DNA from: Geosiphon pyriformis
Taxonomy: Eukaryota; Glomeromycota; Glomeromycetes; Archaeosporales; Geosiphonaceae
DNA length: 64,000 nucleotides
Assembly (NCBI GenBank): GCA_016748015.1
Contig: JAAOMT010000561.1
Span: 8,026 to 72,025 of the forward strand
Direction of reading: 5' to 3'
A model generated the notes under the pieces. That model saw only the letters and a list, made by a program, of their open reading frames with translations. It was not told the DNA's origin and searched no databases. Both the position numbers and the translations under genes were made by a program. Positions 21,665 to 33,650 of the stretch are shown one piece after another; position 1 is the first letter of the stretch, and each line of letters starts with the position of its first letter.

Positions 21665-21926
21665 TTATAAGACCTCAGTCCTGGGCGTAGCAAGTGTCAC
21701 TCTGTTGGAAGATACGAAAGGAAAAAAACCGACCTGAAGACTTTTACGAATAGAATTTCCATTCATGTAGTTTTTGCCATTGATTGGAAGCCGTTTTAAA
21801 AGTATATCAAGTTCACTTGAAAGTGCTGAATGAGAACTTTGCGATGTGCAGTCAGGCACTTCTTTGATGTAAAATACATTCCAGTCTTGTACACCACCCC
21901 ATAAATCAGAATCTGTATTCCAATAA
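21665..21926 (-). CDS. Terminal exon of a small protein of unknown function, divergent from the neurochondrin gene
   Basis: The frame starts after a good acceptor (TTTTCGTTAG, intron side at 21927) and ends at TAA (21665). It reads YWNTDSDLWGGVQDWNVFYI, then a Ser-rich part and an IDPINGKNY-like LPINGKNYMNGNSIRKSL segment, about 86 residues. Base composition and codon use match the neighbouring genes, not the repeats. A possible first exon (ATG near 22034, MMIPANQK, donor GTAAGT near 22006) fits the spacing but is in the wrong phase by one base, so the start is unresolved. I do not recognise the family. Confidence 0.4.
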
Positions 21927-22102
21927 TCTAACGAAAAATAAAGTTTTTGATAAATATACTTGATATAGAGCAGAGTTCACGGAATTATATCAACTTACTG
22001 TTTTTTGATTGGCTGGTATCATCATAATGCACAATGGTGGATCCCAAAAAAAAGTTGACCAAAAACGTAGGTCCAACTTCCTACTTCTAATAACAGATAA
22101 CT

Positions 22103-24646
22103 ATGTCTACAATCCCCAATCCCCCTCCTACTCTGCACCCAAGTGAGATAGATAGATGTCTTGAGCTCCTTAACCCGTCTACTTCAGACGAAGAAAAGTT
22201 TGTTGCTCTGATGTTGCTTCCGCGTTTTCTTCAACAGAATCCGGGTTCAATAACGCTCGTCTTTAATGCAATGGATTTTCGCTTCTTGGAACGACTCCTC
22301 AGAACAAGTAAATAAAATGCTTATATGGGATTTTATGGGATTTTATCGGACTGATTTTTTTCCCTTATTGATCCAGAAAGCCTCAGCGATGTCGACTCAT
22401 CCGAAAATGTTTTAAGAGGAATAGCTGTTCAAATAATATCTTGCTTTTGTAGTTTAGAGGAATTGATATCCAAGAAACAGATAATAGCTCGTATCCCTTC
22501 CCTAGCGAATTTGATTACATCATGGTAATTCATTATATTAGCTTTGACTTCAGATCTAATACATTCTTCAACGAACTAATTATGCTTATTTAAGTAATCA
22601 ACCAGACCTAATTAAAGATGTGCTCAAAGTGTTCATTAGATTATCTTCAGAAGAGCTTGCTTTGGAACAATTAATTGAAAGAGAAAATTTTTCCAAGATA
22701 TTAATTTGTTTTACTGAGAGTCATGATTGTAAGTTTTGTATATATTGACCGGTTTAATACTTCATCATTAACAATTTGTTATATATAGACGAAATCCAAA
22801 ATCTTGGACTTACGTTGATTCGTTGTATTATCAATACATTTGTGGATTCCACGCCTTATGGATATATTATTTCGAACCAAGACTCTATCAATGAATTGTT
22901 AAATACGATTATTTATACCCTTTCCTCATCCTTCCAAATTATTCAAGGTCGAATAAAATTTGACATACTTGAAAATTTGGTTTTAATATTCTCGTCAATG
23001 TCCGATCAGGCAAGTTCACATCCCTTAAGTTTTGCCTTTGAGCAATCTTGAATATTGAAATTCAATATAGTTGGGACAGAGATTTTGGAATTTGGAGCAC
23101 AATGAGATTCCTACTTGGACTTTAAATATCCGAAATGGATTGCGGGATATCTTGGGCGGCAAAATTGGCAAGTATGATTTTGATGAAGCAGAGCTTTAGG
23201 GTTGAAAATTAACATACTCCCATTTAGGATGCGAGCAACGAGAAAAAGGACTGATTCTCGTAAACCTTTTAATGTGTAATTTTGGTGCAGAGTGGTTATT
23301 TTCGCCAACATTGAATTCAGCATCAACCAAAAAAATTGAAAAGTCGCCCGCTTACAGAATTGACGATGAATCGAAATTCGCTGTTTTAGTAGTAAAACTT
23401 GCATGTATAGAAATTCGCATGATTTTGGATCAAGTGGCGGAACAACAACAATCAGAGACAAAGCAAACTACTTTGCAACACGAACAATTGTTAGCCGCAT
23501 GTTATTCAATATTAGAAAGAACAATTGAGTATTTGTCTCAAATTGGCGAATCCCTAGAAACTGATAATGAGGAAAGTGATATCCATCGATTTATGACAAA
23601 GTTCGATCCTGATCTTTTACTGCAATTAAAAAGCACCATGACAGAGACATTTCGTGTAATTCTCGAATATTTGGTTGACATCAAGGTAAAATAAATTTGT
23701 GCCCAAGTTGTGTTGCTTCTGAAAGTCTCTTTACTAATTCCATAATCGTTTCCTACAGAATAGCTTAATAACTATAGAGACTGTTATCAATGATCCTATA
23801 GTTTTTGCAAGTATTCGTATTTTATCAGCATGGATCTCTGAAGAAGATACACTCGAAAAAGAAGTTGGTTCCGTTATCCCGTTATTTATTGATATGTCGA
23901 GACATGTGTATGAGAAATTACACATTATTTTATTACTTATTATCATAAATAGTGTATTCAACTTGTTTTTTTATTTCGCATAGAATCGAAAACGAAATGG
24001 ATTCGAGTCTCATTAACATTTTAATTCCAGCTTTCTTAAACCTTACAACCCAAGATCGAGCACGAGAAGCCTTTGTTGATCACGATGGACATGATCTAAT
24101 CATCAATTATATTGAAAAGAAATGGTTGGAATCAACTACCAGAGATATATCCGATGAATTAACTAGCGAAATTTTAGGACCCTTACAAATATTGCTTAAC
24201 ATAATCGTCGCCGAAAGTGAAAGCTTCATAGTACCTAACGAAAACAAAATTTGGAAGAGTGTAAAAATTGGGTCAGAGATCGTAGAAATTTTAGGTGAGA
24301 TAAATTTCTATAATTATGTCCGTTAGCTCTTAAAATTGTTTCACATTTTTTTTCTTCAGTACCAGGATTGAAGACGAAGGGCTATCCATTATCAAAGACA
24401 AGTCAAATAATTCTTATTGGAAATACGCTTTTATTTTGCCTTCTTTTCGTATCTGCGACTTCACAACTAGATATGGAAGAGAAAGAAATTGCGGAGAAAG
24501 TCAAAAAATTAGCAACTATTTTTTACAGGGATAAAGAAAAATTGAGATCAAAACCGGCTGTTTGGAGCCAATTAGAGGAACTGATTTTCCTTGGTGAACG
24601 TTCTCTTGTTCAAAAATCACGGGATTTACAATATTATGCTATTTAG
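22103..24646 (+). CDS. Neurochondrin-family protein
   Basis: Nine exons: 22103-22307, 22377-22524, 22595-22728, 22789-23009, 23071-23167, 23228-23685, 23759-23907, 23984-24294, 24360-24646. They total 2,010 nt, an uninterrupted 669-codon frame. The product is an all-helical, armadillo-like protein. Diagnostic blocks are RCLELLNPSTSDEEKFVALM at the N-terminus with the FRFLERLL motif, and DPIVFASIRILSAWISEE about two thirds along, both matching neurochondrin proteins of animals and fungi. In animals neurochondrin is a cytoplasmic protein linked to signalling and neurite growth; the fungal role is not established. Introns are 60-76 bp except the longer ones; two (23010 and 23168) start with GC instead of GT, both in the strong context GCAAGT. 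The start was chosen as the first ATG of the frame and gives the family's usual N-terminus. A convergent-free 111-bp gap separates it from FEN1. Confidence 0.9.
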
Positions 24647-24757
24647 CATAGCATATTCTATGTATCAAATCAGTTAGCCATTAAATTAATGAGTCAAATA
24701 TTTAAAGACGCGTCTTTCAATACAAGAGTAATAAGAACCAAATTTTTTGTTTGAAAT

Positions 24758-26632
24758 ATGGGAATCCACGGTTTGCACAAACTGATTAGTGACAACGCAC
24801 CTAGAGCTATCAAAGAAAATGACATCAAGAACTATTTTGGGCGCAAAATAGCAATTGACGCCTCCATGTCAATATATCAATTTTTAATTGCTGTGAGGTC
24901 CGAAGGTCAACAGCTAATGTCTGATTCAGGGGAAACAACAAGGTATTCGGTTTTACCATGTTGTACTCGAAGGGAAAATGCTCAACTGGAATACATCTAT
25001 CCTTTTAATTATCAATAAATTTTACTTTTATTATGTGAATTCCTAGTCACCTGATGGGAATATTTTATCGAACAATAAGAATGGTTGAAAGTGGAATTAA
25101 ACCTTGCTATGTCTTTGATGGGAAGCCACCCACTCTCAAATCTGGCGAGGTAAGTATTGGAAATTTTTCGCCAATAATCTCACGTGATTCATTATAATTT
25201 CTTTCATGCGTCCTAATACAGCTTGCTAAACGGACTGAACGAAGAAGAGAAGCGAACAAGAGTCTCGAAGAAGCTCAAGAAACTGGTTCGAATAAAATCG
25301 ATAAAGCAAACAACATGATACATACCTATCCTAAATTTATTCACTCCCTTTATGTATGTCCTCGGCTGGATAGGGATTACGGCTGATATTGATAAATTCA
25401 GTCGGCGTACAGTTAAAGTCACTGCGCAACATAATTCTGAATGCAAAAAGCTTCTGCAGTTGATGGGTATTCCTTATGTGGATGTAATTAATTTAACCCA
25501 TTTTTTGATGGCATTTTTCTTTTCTCATACTAAAATTTTCACATTAACTACAGGCCCCATGCGAAGCTGAAGCTCAATGCGCTGCGCTTGCCCGTGCTGG
25601 CAAAGTAAAATAGTTAAATAATGCTATATGATTATTTCTTCACAGCTAACCTCAGCCTGATAAATAAATTATTAGGTATATGCAGCGGCATCAGAAGACA
25701 TGGATACTTTGACTTTCGCAGCACCTGTACTTTTGCGTCACTTGACCTTTAGTGAAAACCGAAAATTGGCAATTGATGAAATACACCTTGACAAGGTTTT
25801 GGAAGGTCTTGATTTAAATATGAAACAAGTTCGTATACATAAAATCAATAAGATCAAAGGATATTAATAACCGTTTATCTCATACGATATATCCTCAATT
25901 TCAGTTTATAGATCTCTGTGTTCTTTTAGGATGTGATTATTGTGATTCGATCAAAGGGGTTGGCCCACATCGCGCGCTCGAGTTTATAAGGAAATACAAA
26001 TCATTGGAGAATATCGTTAAAAACATTGATACTAAAAAGTATCCAATTCCAGAAAACTGGCCTTATGAAGATGCACGTCAATTATTTCTTGAGCCGATAG
26101 TAAACGATTCCCAAGATTTAGAGGTAAAGTAAATAATCCAGGGGTGCAAAGATTCCATACCTGATGTGAATATAAAATAAAATGAACTTAAAATTTCTTT
26201 ATTTCTGCATTTAATCAGCTAAAATGGCAAGAGCCAAATGTCAAAGGCATAGTGGACTTCATGGTTCATGAAAAAGGTTTCAAGTGAGTAATTTTTAAAA
26301 ATTTATATTCTCAAACTATGAATAAATTATCAATACAATATAAAATTAGTGAAGACCGCGTGCGCAAAGGAGTTGACAAACTCCTAAAAAATCTCAAAGT
26401 AGCTCAGCAAGGGAGGTTAGATAGCTTTTTTACGCCGTTGACCGCCGGATCAGATCCCATGCAAAAACGCAAGGTAGGTCATGTAAAATCAATACATAAG
26501 GATATCACATTTTTTTGATTATGAAATTGAATCTACTCTTAGGGTGAGGAGGACGATAAAAAGACACCAAAGAAAACAAAGGCGTCAACTACAAAATCAA
26601 CAGTGACTAAACGTGGGCGACCGAAAAAATAA
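24758..26632 (+). CDS. FEN1: Flap endonuclease 1
   Basis: Ten exons: 24758-24942, 25047-25149, 25222-25285, 25374-25483, 25554-25604, 25676-25828, 25905-26123, 26219-26283, 26350-26473, 26543-26632; 1,164 nt, 387 residues. FEN1 is the structure-specific nuclease that removes 5' flaps in Okazaki fragment maturation and long-patch base excision repair, acting in the nucleus with PCNA. Gly2 (mature N-terminus) is present and the metal ligands fall at the human numbering: Asp34, Asp86, Glu158, Glu160, Asp179, Asp181, Asp233. The PCNA box QGRLDSFF is at 337-344. The tail is short, lysine-rich, and ends KRGRPKK, an AT-hook or nuclear-localisation-like motif. Two introns have weak donors (GTTCGA at 25286, GTTCGT at 25829). 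Identification is near certain. Confidence 0.97.
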
Positions 26633-27480
26633 TTTTATATTACAAAAGCAATTCCTGTAAACATATTACTTGATCATGAGATAAAGATCATGCTAGAGAT
26701 TGATTAATTTTGCCCTAGAAATAGCTTGAAAGCAAATGATAAATGATAAAGAAAATCACTAACATTAATTCTAAAACTAAAACATTTAGTTAGACTTAAG
26801 ATTGTAGAAAAATTAATTAAAAATACTTATTAAAAAACATTAAAAAAATAATTTGTTTTATAATTTGGTTAAAAAATAATAAAAATAATAATTTGCAATT
26901 TAACAAATTTAATTTAAAAACTATTATTATTTTAATAAACAATTTTATAATATATTATTGTTTACAAGAATCGATAAAGTAAAAAATAAAAAAACTTTTT
27001 TTATATTAATTATTAAATTAGCTTAGAATTTAATATACAAAAATATAAAAAAAAATAACTATAAAAATAATTAAACTTTAAATTTTGTTAATAATTTGTT
27101 AAAGACAATTTTTTTTTAAATTTAAGAATAGTTTTATTTTTGAAATTTATTTAGAATTTTATATTCTTACATAGTTAGTTCATTTAAAATAACATAAAAT
27201 TAATATATAATGTTTAAAAAAGTTTAAAAATATTTTGTATTGATAAAAGAATATTAAATCGTTTCAATAAATTTTTGTTAATTAAAAAATAGATGTTATT
27301 GTGTAATAGATAGTGATTGGATCACACTCAATAAAGCATCAACTTATTTTTATTAATTCTTTCTAAATATACTATAAATAAACGCTTTTATGAAACATTC
27401 TTTTCAAAGTTTAAAGAAAAGATATTAATAAAATTCAACAAATCCTACTTTATCACATTCTTTTTAAATTTTATCCATAC
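26633..27480. other. AT-rich spacer, no gene seen
   Basis: Poly-A and poly-T runs, no coding signal. The FEN1 3' UTR probably occupies its start. Composition recovers only at about 27300, ahead of the kinase remnant. Confidence 0.6.
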
Positions 27481-28720
27481 GATGGAAAACCCTGAGATTG
27501 AAAGAACTCGTCCAGAAGCTCATGATTGTAACGAATACGAAGAGTGTCAACGAAGCATCAGAAATAATTGGTGGTGCTTGTCGATTCTTATTTATTGAAA
27601 AACTTTTACCAGGACTTTTCGAATAATAATAAAGGACTTGATGAAATGATTAAGATTCCAATCTATATTACACCTACGATAAAAATAAATATGGCAGAGT
27701 TGGTTATTCTTGGATTCCATGGGAGGATTTAAGGAATATCAACAAAATTCACGAGGGAGGGTTTGGTACAGTATGTAGAGCAACATTAATTAATGGATTA
27801 ATTGATTTATATAGTATAAAATAATCTTTTCAAACAGTAATGAACTGTTTAAAAAGGTAACCAAATCATTATGATTATTTATGTTCATCTAAACATTCAA
27901 TTTGTGTTTATTTATTTAATCAACTATTTATCATTTTCACTTTTGATAGTTAATATTATAAGAGCTATTGATATTAATAGTAAGCAAAATAAGAGTCAAA
28001 TAAACAAAACGCTGAAACATTCGAATATGGAGTTTTAATGAATCTTTGCCCAATATTGAGGCATGCGGAAACATGTATCAACAAATTTTCATTCTACGAG
28101 TTGGTTTGGTAAATTAGAGGTCGGGTGGGTTATAGTTTTATGCATTATATGAAATTCATTCTACTGATATAGTTCATCGTGACCTACACTCGGGCAAAAT
28201 TCTACAATTATATAATAGTTATGTATTAATTGGACCTCGGATTATGTCAACCAGTAAGAAATGAAATAAAAGAGGTTATTTGTAGTTGTAGTGATTCCAT
28301 ACATTCCTCCCGAAATTTTAAGAGAAGAAAAGTTTACAACGGCTGACGACATTTATAGTTTTGCCATGTTATCATGGGAATTGGAACAGGAAAACCTCCT
28401 TTTCATGTTCCTTCTCATGACCGTGATCTCATATTCGATATTGTTTTTAAGGGCATTAAACCTAAGATTATTTCTCCCCTTATTCCACCTTGTATTGTTG
28501 AACTCTAATCCTAAGAATCGTCCTAATGAACAAATAAATTTATGAAACCTCGAGATTTGTATCATGAGAAGCCTAGAAATGAAGAGCCTACAGATGGGGA
28601 GTCTAGAGATGAGGAATCTACGGATGAGAAGTATATAGATGAATCTACAGATGAAGAGTCTACAGATAAGAAATCTACAATTAAGAGTCCTGAGAGATTA
28701 AAGTTTAAAATAAAATAAAA
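27481..28720 (+). pseudogene. Protein kinase pseudogene (large fungal tyrosine-kinase-like family)
   Basis: Kinase blocks occur in the right order but in shifting frames: WIPWEDLRNINKIHEGGFGT with the Gly-rich loop (27713-27775), IVHRDLHSGKILQLYNSY for the HRD loop (about 28167-28225), VIPYIPPEILREEKFTT with DDIYSFAMLSWELE (28291-28385) for the APE and helix F region, and SNPKNRPN at the end (28504-28530). The DFG Asp is not legible (the HRD block runs into PRIMSTS), and there are stops and at least two frame changes. The Lys that pairs with the Gly-rich loop is not identifiable. The tail is a 15-bp minisatellite. The style of the blocks is that of a much-expanded kinase family in Glomeromycotina genomes, by recognition only. 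Confidence 0.75.
28560..28690 (+). repeat. 15-bp minisatellite in the kinase tail
   Basis: About eight units like GATGAAGAGTCTACA, varying at the third positions, would encode a Ser/Thr/Asp/Glu-rich tail. Units are in a constant 3n phase, so the array could have expanded in coding sequence. Confidence 0.75.
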
Positions 28721-29190
28721 TTTCAAACAAAAACGCGGAAGGCGACAATCAGATAAAAAAACTTTGATGATAAAAATTCATTCGGAACCAATTTATACAA
28801 GTCGTCTTTTTAACTTTGCAAATGGATGAAGAAACAAAAGGTTACGTAGTCTATTTAATTAAGATTAATGAAAAATACAAAGATTAACTATATCTAATAT
28901 ATAGTTTTTTATTAAATAAATATTTTAATCAAAAAAATAGGTTTAATATAAATTAATATATTTTTTAATTATAAGAAAGTTATTTATATAATAGATTATT
29001 TGGAAATTTACATATTATATTAAATACATTAATTATTTAAATTAATCAATTGATTTTTTAATTTACTTAGCATATTATTTTTTTAGAAAATAGTAAATTC
29101 TAAATAACTTAATATAAAATATTAATTTTAATTATAATCTATATAATTAATTAATTATATTTCTTAATAGCATTCAAACAAACGAGCTAT
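28721..29190. other. AT-rich spacer, no gene seen
   Basis: It contains many TTAATTA-like runs and nothing recognisable; the boundary with the following ORF is set by the sharp change in composition near 29180. Confidence 0.55.
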
Positions 29191-29242
29191 AATATGAGAG
29201 AGGATGAATCAATACCCAAGCACCATAGCAGACAATTAATAT

Positions 29243-29476
29243 ATGCAACCTATTGCCGCATTTAAAGAAATTAATGGTCAATATTATTTATATTATAAAA
29301 AAATGCTTCAAGGATTTATTAGGCTAGAAACTATACATTCGATTGGGATATCCTTTTCAATTATAACTGAAAAAGATAGGCATATTCGGATCTTTTTGAA
29401 AAAATCTCAATTGAAAATAGCTAGATATCTATCTATTTTGGGAAAGGATTATAAGCTAGAATCTTCATTATTTTGA
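29243..29476 (+). CDS. Weak hypothetical ORF
   Basis: A 77-codon frame reads MQPIAAFKEINGQYYLYYKK, then a short basic part FLKKSQLKIARYLSILGKDY. Its stop is 2 bp before the stop codon of the TAF3-like gene on the other strand (tail-to-tail). There is no homology I recognise and no upstream exon. A preceding ATG at 29194 is in another frame. It could be the last exon of something lost, or chance. Confidence 0.2.
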   Translation: MQPIAAFKEINGQYYLYYKKMLQGFIRLETIHSIGISFSIITEKDRHIRIFLKKSQLKIARYLSILGKDYKLESSLF

Positions 29477-29477
29477 A

Positions 29478-31562
29478 TCAACGACCTGCTGCTTTACACC
29501 TCACGCAATGCCATGCGTCCGAAACCACTTGCATTTCGTCACCTAATCCCACACATCCTCCGTGAAACCAAGTTGAGCACGTGTCGCACGCAATCATAAA
29601 CTTGTTATTATCAACATTTGGAAATTCGCAAATGCAATTTATTTCTTCATCTGGTGTTTGGAGAGTGGATACGGGTGGAAAAGCAGGAACGTGGAATTGT
29701 AAAGGTAAGGATGTTGGCGATTGTGAAGGTACAGGTGCAGGAACAGTTTTTGAAGGGGCAGAGAGTCGAAGTTTGATTTTGCTAGACTTAGATGAAGATG
29801 ACCCTGAAGTTGACGATGAGGATGAAGGAACCGGTAGTAAAACATCGGTGACCTTGGACTTGGAAGGTTTTTTGCTTTTTGATGAGTTTTTCCGGGATGT
29901 TCGAGGAGCTTCTACGCGGATTTCTGCTTGAGGATGTGGTGATCTCGCAGGAAATACTTGTGAAGGTGCTGGTAAAGATGGTTGCTTTGAACGATGGCTA
30001 GGAGCTGATATCGGTTTAGATGATGCCCGTGGGGTGGACGGTATAGAATTTCGTTGTTTGTTTCTTAGAACCACAGGTGATATTGCAGTTGCAAGGTGTT
30101 GATTTTGAAGTTGAGATGTTATTGGAAGTGACGATGATAATATCGGCGAAAATGATGCATTTGTATCATCTTGTGAGCCTTTCAAAGAAATTGAACCAAG
30201 CTTCACTGAACCATTATCGTTAGACAGGTGATTGCTTAGGTGAACATTATCCCCTACCACATCAATCAGCTCTTCGGGTTGAGTGTCAGGATTAAGAGTT
30301 GACGTAGGCTTTGTAACTTCTATCTTGGGAAGGTGCAACTCCTTAGGAACCGATTCTGGAATAGATTCAGTCCAACTTTCACTGTATAATGGATGTTGTG
30401 ACGTGGAAGAAACTGTTTCCACTATTGGAATGACAAACGGAGATTTTCCAACTCTACGCCTTTTTTTGGGTTTATCAGTGATGGAAATAGGAAACTTCTT
30501 GGGTGCAAATGATTTGAAAGCATTTTCAAAAGACTCCGAGGAAGGCAATTTTAAAGTATCCGATGTCGTCCGAGGTGAATTCTTTTGGATTAATAGGTTA
30601 TCCTCCCTATCGTCTGAATCTTGAATGTTAGGAAGCCCCAGCTGTACATTTTCGTCAAAAATATCTTTTACTTCATCCGCTTTATGTTCTTTCAAGTCGA
30701 GAGCGCGAAATAAATCCAAAACGCCGTTATTTGTCTTTTGATTGTCCTCTATTAATTGAGAGCTAGGTGTAATTTGCTCGTCTTTTAATTTTTGTCGGAA
30801 ATATAGATCGGGAAATGGGGGAAGATGCTCTGGTACATATGAGGGCATGAATTGACCCCACCAAACTTGATTATTAATTTTATCTTCAGCCAAATCACTA
30901 TTTTGCAATGAAGCCGTTTCATCTAATGGAAAATCTTGAAATTGATTAAGGTGACTTTCTTTTTTCCCTAGCTCATTCTTAGAGTGATAGTTTGATACTG
31001 AAAAGCCATATTGGCGCTTTCTTTTGGTGTGGCGCTCTTCTTCACTATCTTCTTCAGTAACTTCACCAAAAAGATGAAACTCGTCATCAAGATTCACCCT
31101 TGACGAACTTTCACCAAAAACTAAATATTGGTCATCTGTAGAACCTTGAGGGGACCCACCAAGTAAATCTAATGAAATGAGTTGAAAAATGCGGAAATTT
31201 AAAAGTAATTATGTTACAAAGAAAATTTAAAGGATATGTTAACTACCTTTCAAAACTTCAGAAGGGTCTTCGCCTTCCCATGATCCATAAGCCTTTGAAT
31301 CCTTTTCATTCTGTAGCCATTCTTCTAGCTCGTTAAATTTAATTCCCAATTTTTCAAAGGTGGCTCCAACATCATATGCATTGGCTCTAGTTCGACCTGC
31401 ATGCGTTGCATTTTTTTGGGCGATCGTTCCCAAGAGTTCTAGGTACTTCCCAAAAACGTCAGTAAGAACGTCAGCACCAATCGAAGAGCTTTTCTCAAAC
31501 CCTGTCGTTTGTAATATTTGAAGGGTAGAAACGCGAAGTATAAAAGAGCAAAAATTTTCCAT
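29478..31562 (-). CDS. TAF3-like protein: histone fold plus PHD finger
   Basis: Two exons, 31562-31247 and 31168-29478, give 2,007 nt and 668 residues. The junction is G|AT at residue 106, and the intron (78 bp) has a GTAGTT donor and a CATTAG acceptor. Residues about 1-95 form a bromodomain-associated histone fold (FCSFILRVSTLQILQTTGF, then the LTDVFGKYLELLGTIAQ helix). A TAF-type linker FMPSYVPEHLPPFPDLYF follows. The middle is long, disordered, Ser/Pro-rich with Lys/Arg patches. A PHD finger closes the protein: Cys617, Cys619, Cys633, Cys636, His641, Cys644, Cys660, Cys663, with a Trp at the cage position before His641. In animals TAF3 joins TFIID to H3K4me3 through this finger; yeast TAF3 lacks it. 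An orthology test is not done; Spt7 or TAF8 are alternatives for the histone fold but do not have a PHD of this type. Confidence 0.85.
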
Positions 31563-31965
31563 TACGCGAAATTCTCCCGAATTGAAGAAAAGGTGATGTT
31601 ATGAATTTAAATTTGAAAATTGTTTTTATTTGTTGCATATAAAAAAGAAGCCTGTTTATTATTGATGAAAACATTATAATATAACATGAACATTAAAATG
31701 AAAATATTCTTAATTATGATTAAAATTACTTTCAAAAGCAGTTGACTGTTGAGAAAACACTTTTCTGTCTTTAAGTAAAAGTTTTTTTGCACCCAAAGTG
31801 CCATTTCTAATATTGCTATTATTACTATTAAGAATTCAACTGCTGTTTAAAGTTAAAAAAGCAAAAAAACAACTTTTTTTTTATACATCTTTAAAGCTGT
31901 TTTTGTTTTTTTTAATGCTTTTACCAATTCTGTTATATCAATATTAATTACAATACTTAATTTTA
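31563..31965. other. Upstream region of the TAF3-like gene, no gene seen
   Basis: It is AT-rich, with one chance 65-codon hydrophobic minus-strand frame and no known domain. It may contain the TAF3 promoter and a short 5' UTR. Confidence 0.5.
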
Positions 31966-32880
31966 TTCTGGTTAAAATTAAAAATTATAATAATAGATAA
32001 AATAACCAATTAGAAATAGGCATAGTAAAAAAAGAAATTCCAGAATTTTTCTTAGAAAATTGCAGGATTTCTTTCAAAGAATTATAGGATTCCAAAATTC
32101 CAAAAATTTTTTTAGGGAATTGCAGAATTGCAGAATTTTAGGATTTCTTTTGAAAAATTGCAGGATTTTAGAATTTCTGTCAAAAAAATTAAAAGATTTT
32201 AAGAAATCTTATATAATATAAATTATGTATATATAATAAAAATATTAGAAGTAGAAAAAGTATTTATTCAACTTAGACAGAACAGTAGCTAGCAATAATT
32301 ACTTATTCTATATTCCTCCCTTTAAAAAATAGTTTTCTATAACTTAAAATAAAATCACATTAATATTAATAAAATGCTTAATTATCATTTAATCTATATT
32401 ATTATTGTTTGATTAAAAATATTAATTACTTTTCTACTATCAATATTTTATGTTGATAGAATCCAATACTTAATTACATTAATAACTTTTAATTATGACT
32501 ATTAATAAGATACTAATTTCTTATTTTCTTTTATTTTTTTTTCTTTGGTTTTATTTTTTTGTTGTTTATTAATTAATTAAAAAAATTAAGTATAAAGTAT
32601 TTGATGTTAAGAATAACTTGATAAAAGACCTGAAAACAAGAGTAAAAATTTAAGGATAACTTATTAGAAAGGCACAACTACCAGAATAAACTGGCCACTA
32701 TGCTAAAAAAAAATTTACAGAAGAAACCATTAATTAAATTTCTGTTTATTATACAAAAAACTTAACCCAAAAACTTTAAACTCCAAAACTTTCAGAAATT
32801 ACAGATATTTTCAGCTATTAAGTACTAAGTTATAAATTTGTTATTTGTTTTAGCACTTCAAATAATTACCTATAATAACA
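31966..32880 (+). repeat. Decayed LTR, family 2
   Basis: It is colinear with other LTR2 copies: GGAATTCC-type units reduced to GGATTTC / AATTCCAG (32036-32190), a TATATATAATAAAAAT box near 32225, the AATTAATAAG...TACTAATTT core, and the end AATTACCTATAATAACA. C and G have mostly become T and A. The left edge is uncertain by about 20 bp because the TGTTA end is lost. Confidence 0.65.
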
Positions 32881-33650
32881 TTAAACATAATAAGCAAATT
32901 TTTCTTAATTTTGTGATTTTTGCACATATTTTAAATATAAAAGAAATAACCAAAACAACCAAAAAACTAATAAATTTAATAATAAATTTTATTAAAACAA
33001 TCAAACATAAAATCTGAAATTTTAAAGAGTTTAATTTAGACTTAATAACAGAATTAGCAATAAAAACAGTCAAAAAAACAGCAAAAAAAGAAATTAAGAG
33101 AACAAAAACTATAACATAAGATTTATTATTAATAACAAAAGATACAAAAAACCAAAAACCAACAATTAACTTAGAAAATAATTTGAAAAATAAAAAAAAA
33201 ACACCTTATAATCAACAGATAAATGATTTAAACTCTAATATCTATAATAGTAATATTATTTAAAAGTTTTTTATTAAATACAATATTTGTATAAAGTACT
33301 AATTTTTGTTATAACAAGTTTTAACTTTTTACAAAACTTAAAAATAATAATAATAAAGTATTAATAATATGAATTAAAAAAATAAGAAATAAAACAAATA
33401 TAACTACCAATCTAAAAAATAATATTACTGATTTCAAAAGTAATATAATTAAAAAAAATTAATTAATTTAACTTTAAAAAAATTTTGAAAAAAAAAATTG
33501 AATATTGTCTTTTTTATTAAAACAGATTAGTTATTAAAAGCAATAATAGCAGAAAAAAAGTTCTTAAAATTAATAATGACATATTATTACAAGTCAATAG
33601 ACTTTAATTTAATAAAAATAACAATATTAAAAATTTTAAAGACATTTTTA
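32881..33650 (-). mobile_element. LINE ORF1 remnant X0
   Basis: It aligns over several stretches with X3 (52360-52870), for example ATCTAAAAAATAATATTACT (33410-33430 region) with ATCTAAAAAATCATATTACT (52800 region), in the same orientation. No frame is kept. It is named here as LINE debris because X3 and X1 carry legible LINE ORF1 segments. Confidence 0.5.

Noticed and set aside
23111-23461. 116-codon minus ORF inside the neurochondrin gene
   Set aside because: It overlaps exons whose spliced frame is continuous and matches the family.
29581-29931. 116-codon plus ORF opposite the TAF3-like gene
   Set aside because: It is the antisense shadow of the coding exon; the minus frame has the PHD finger and the histone fold.
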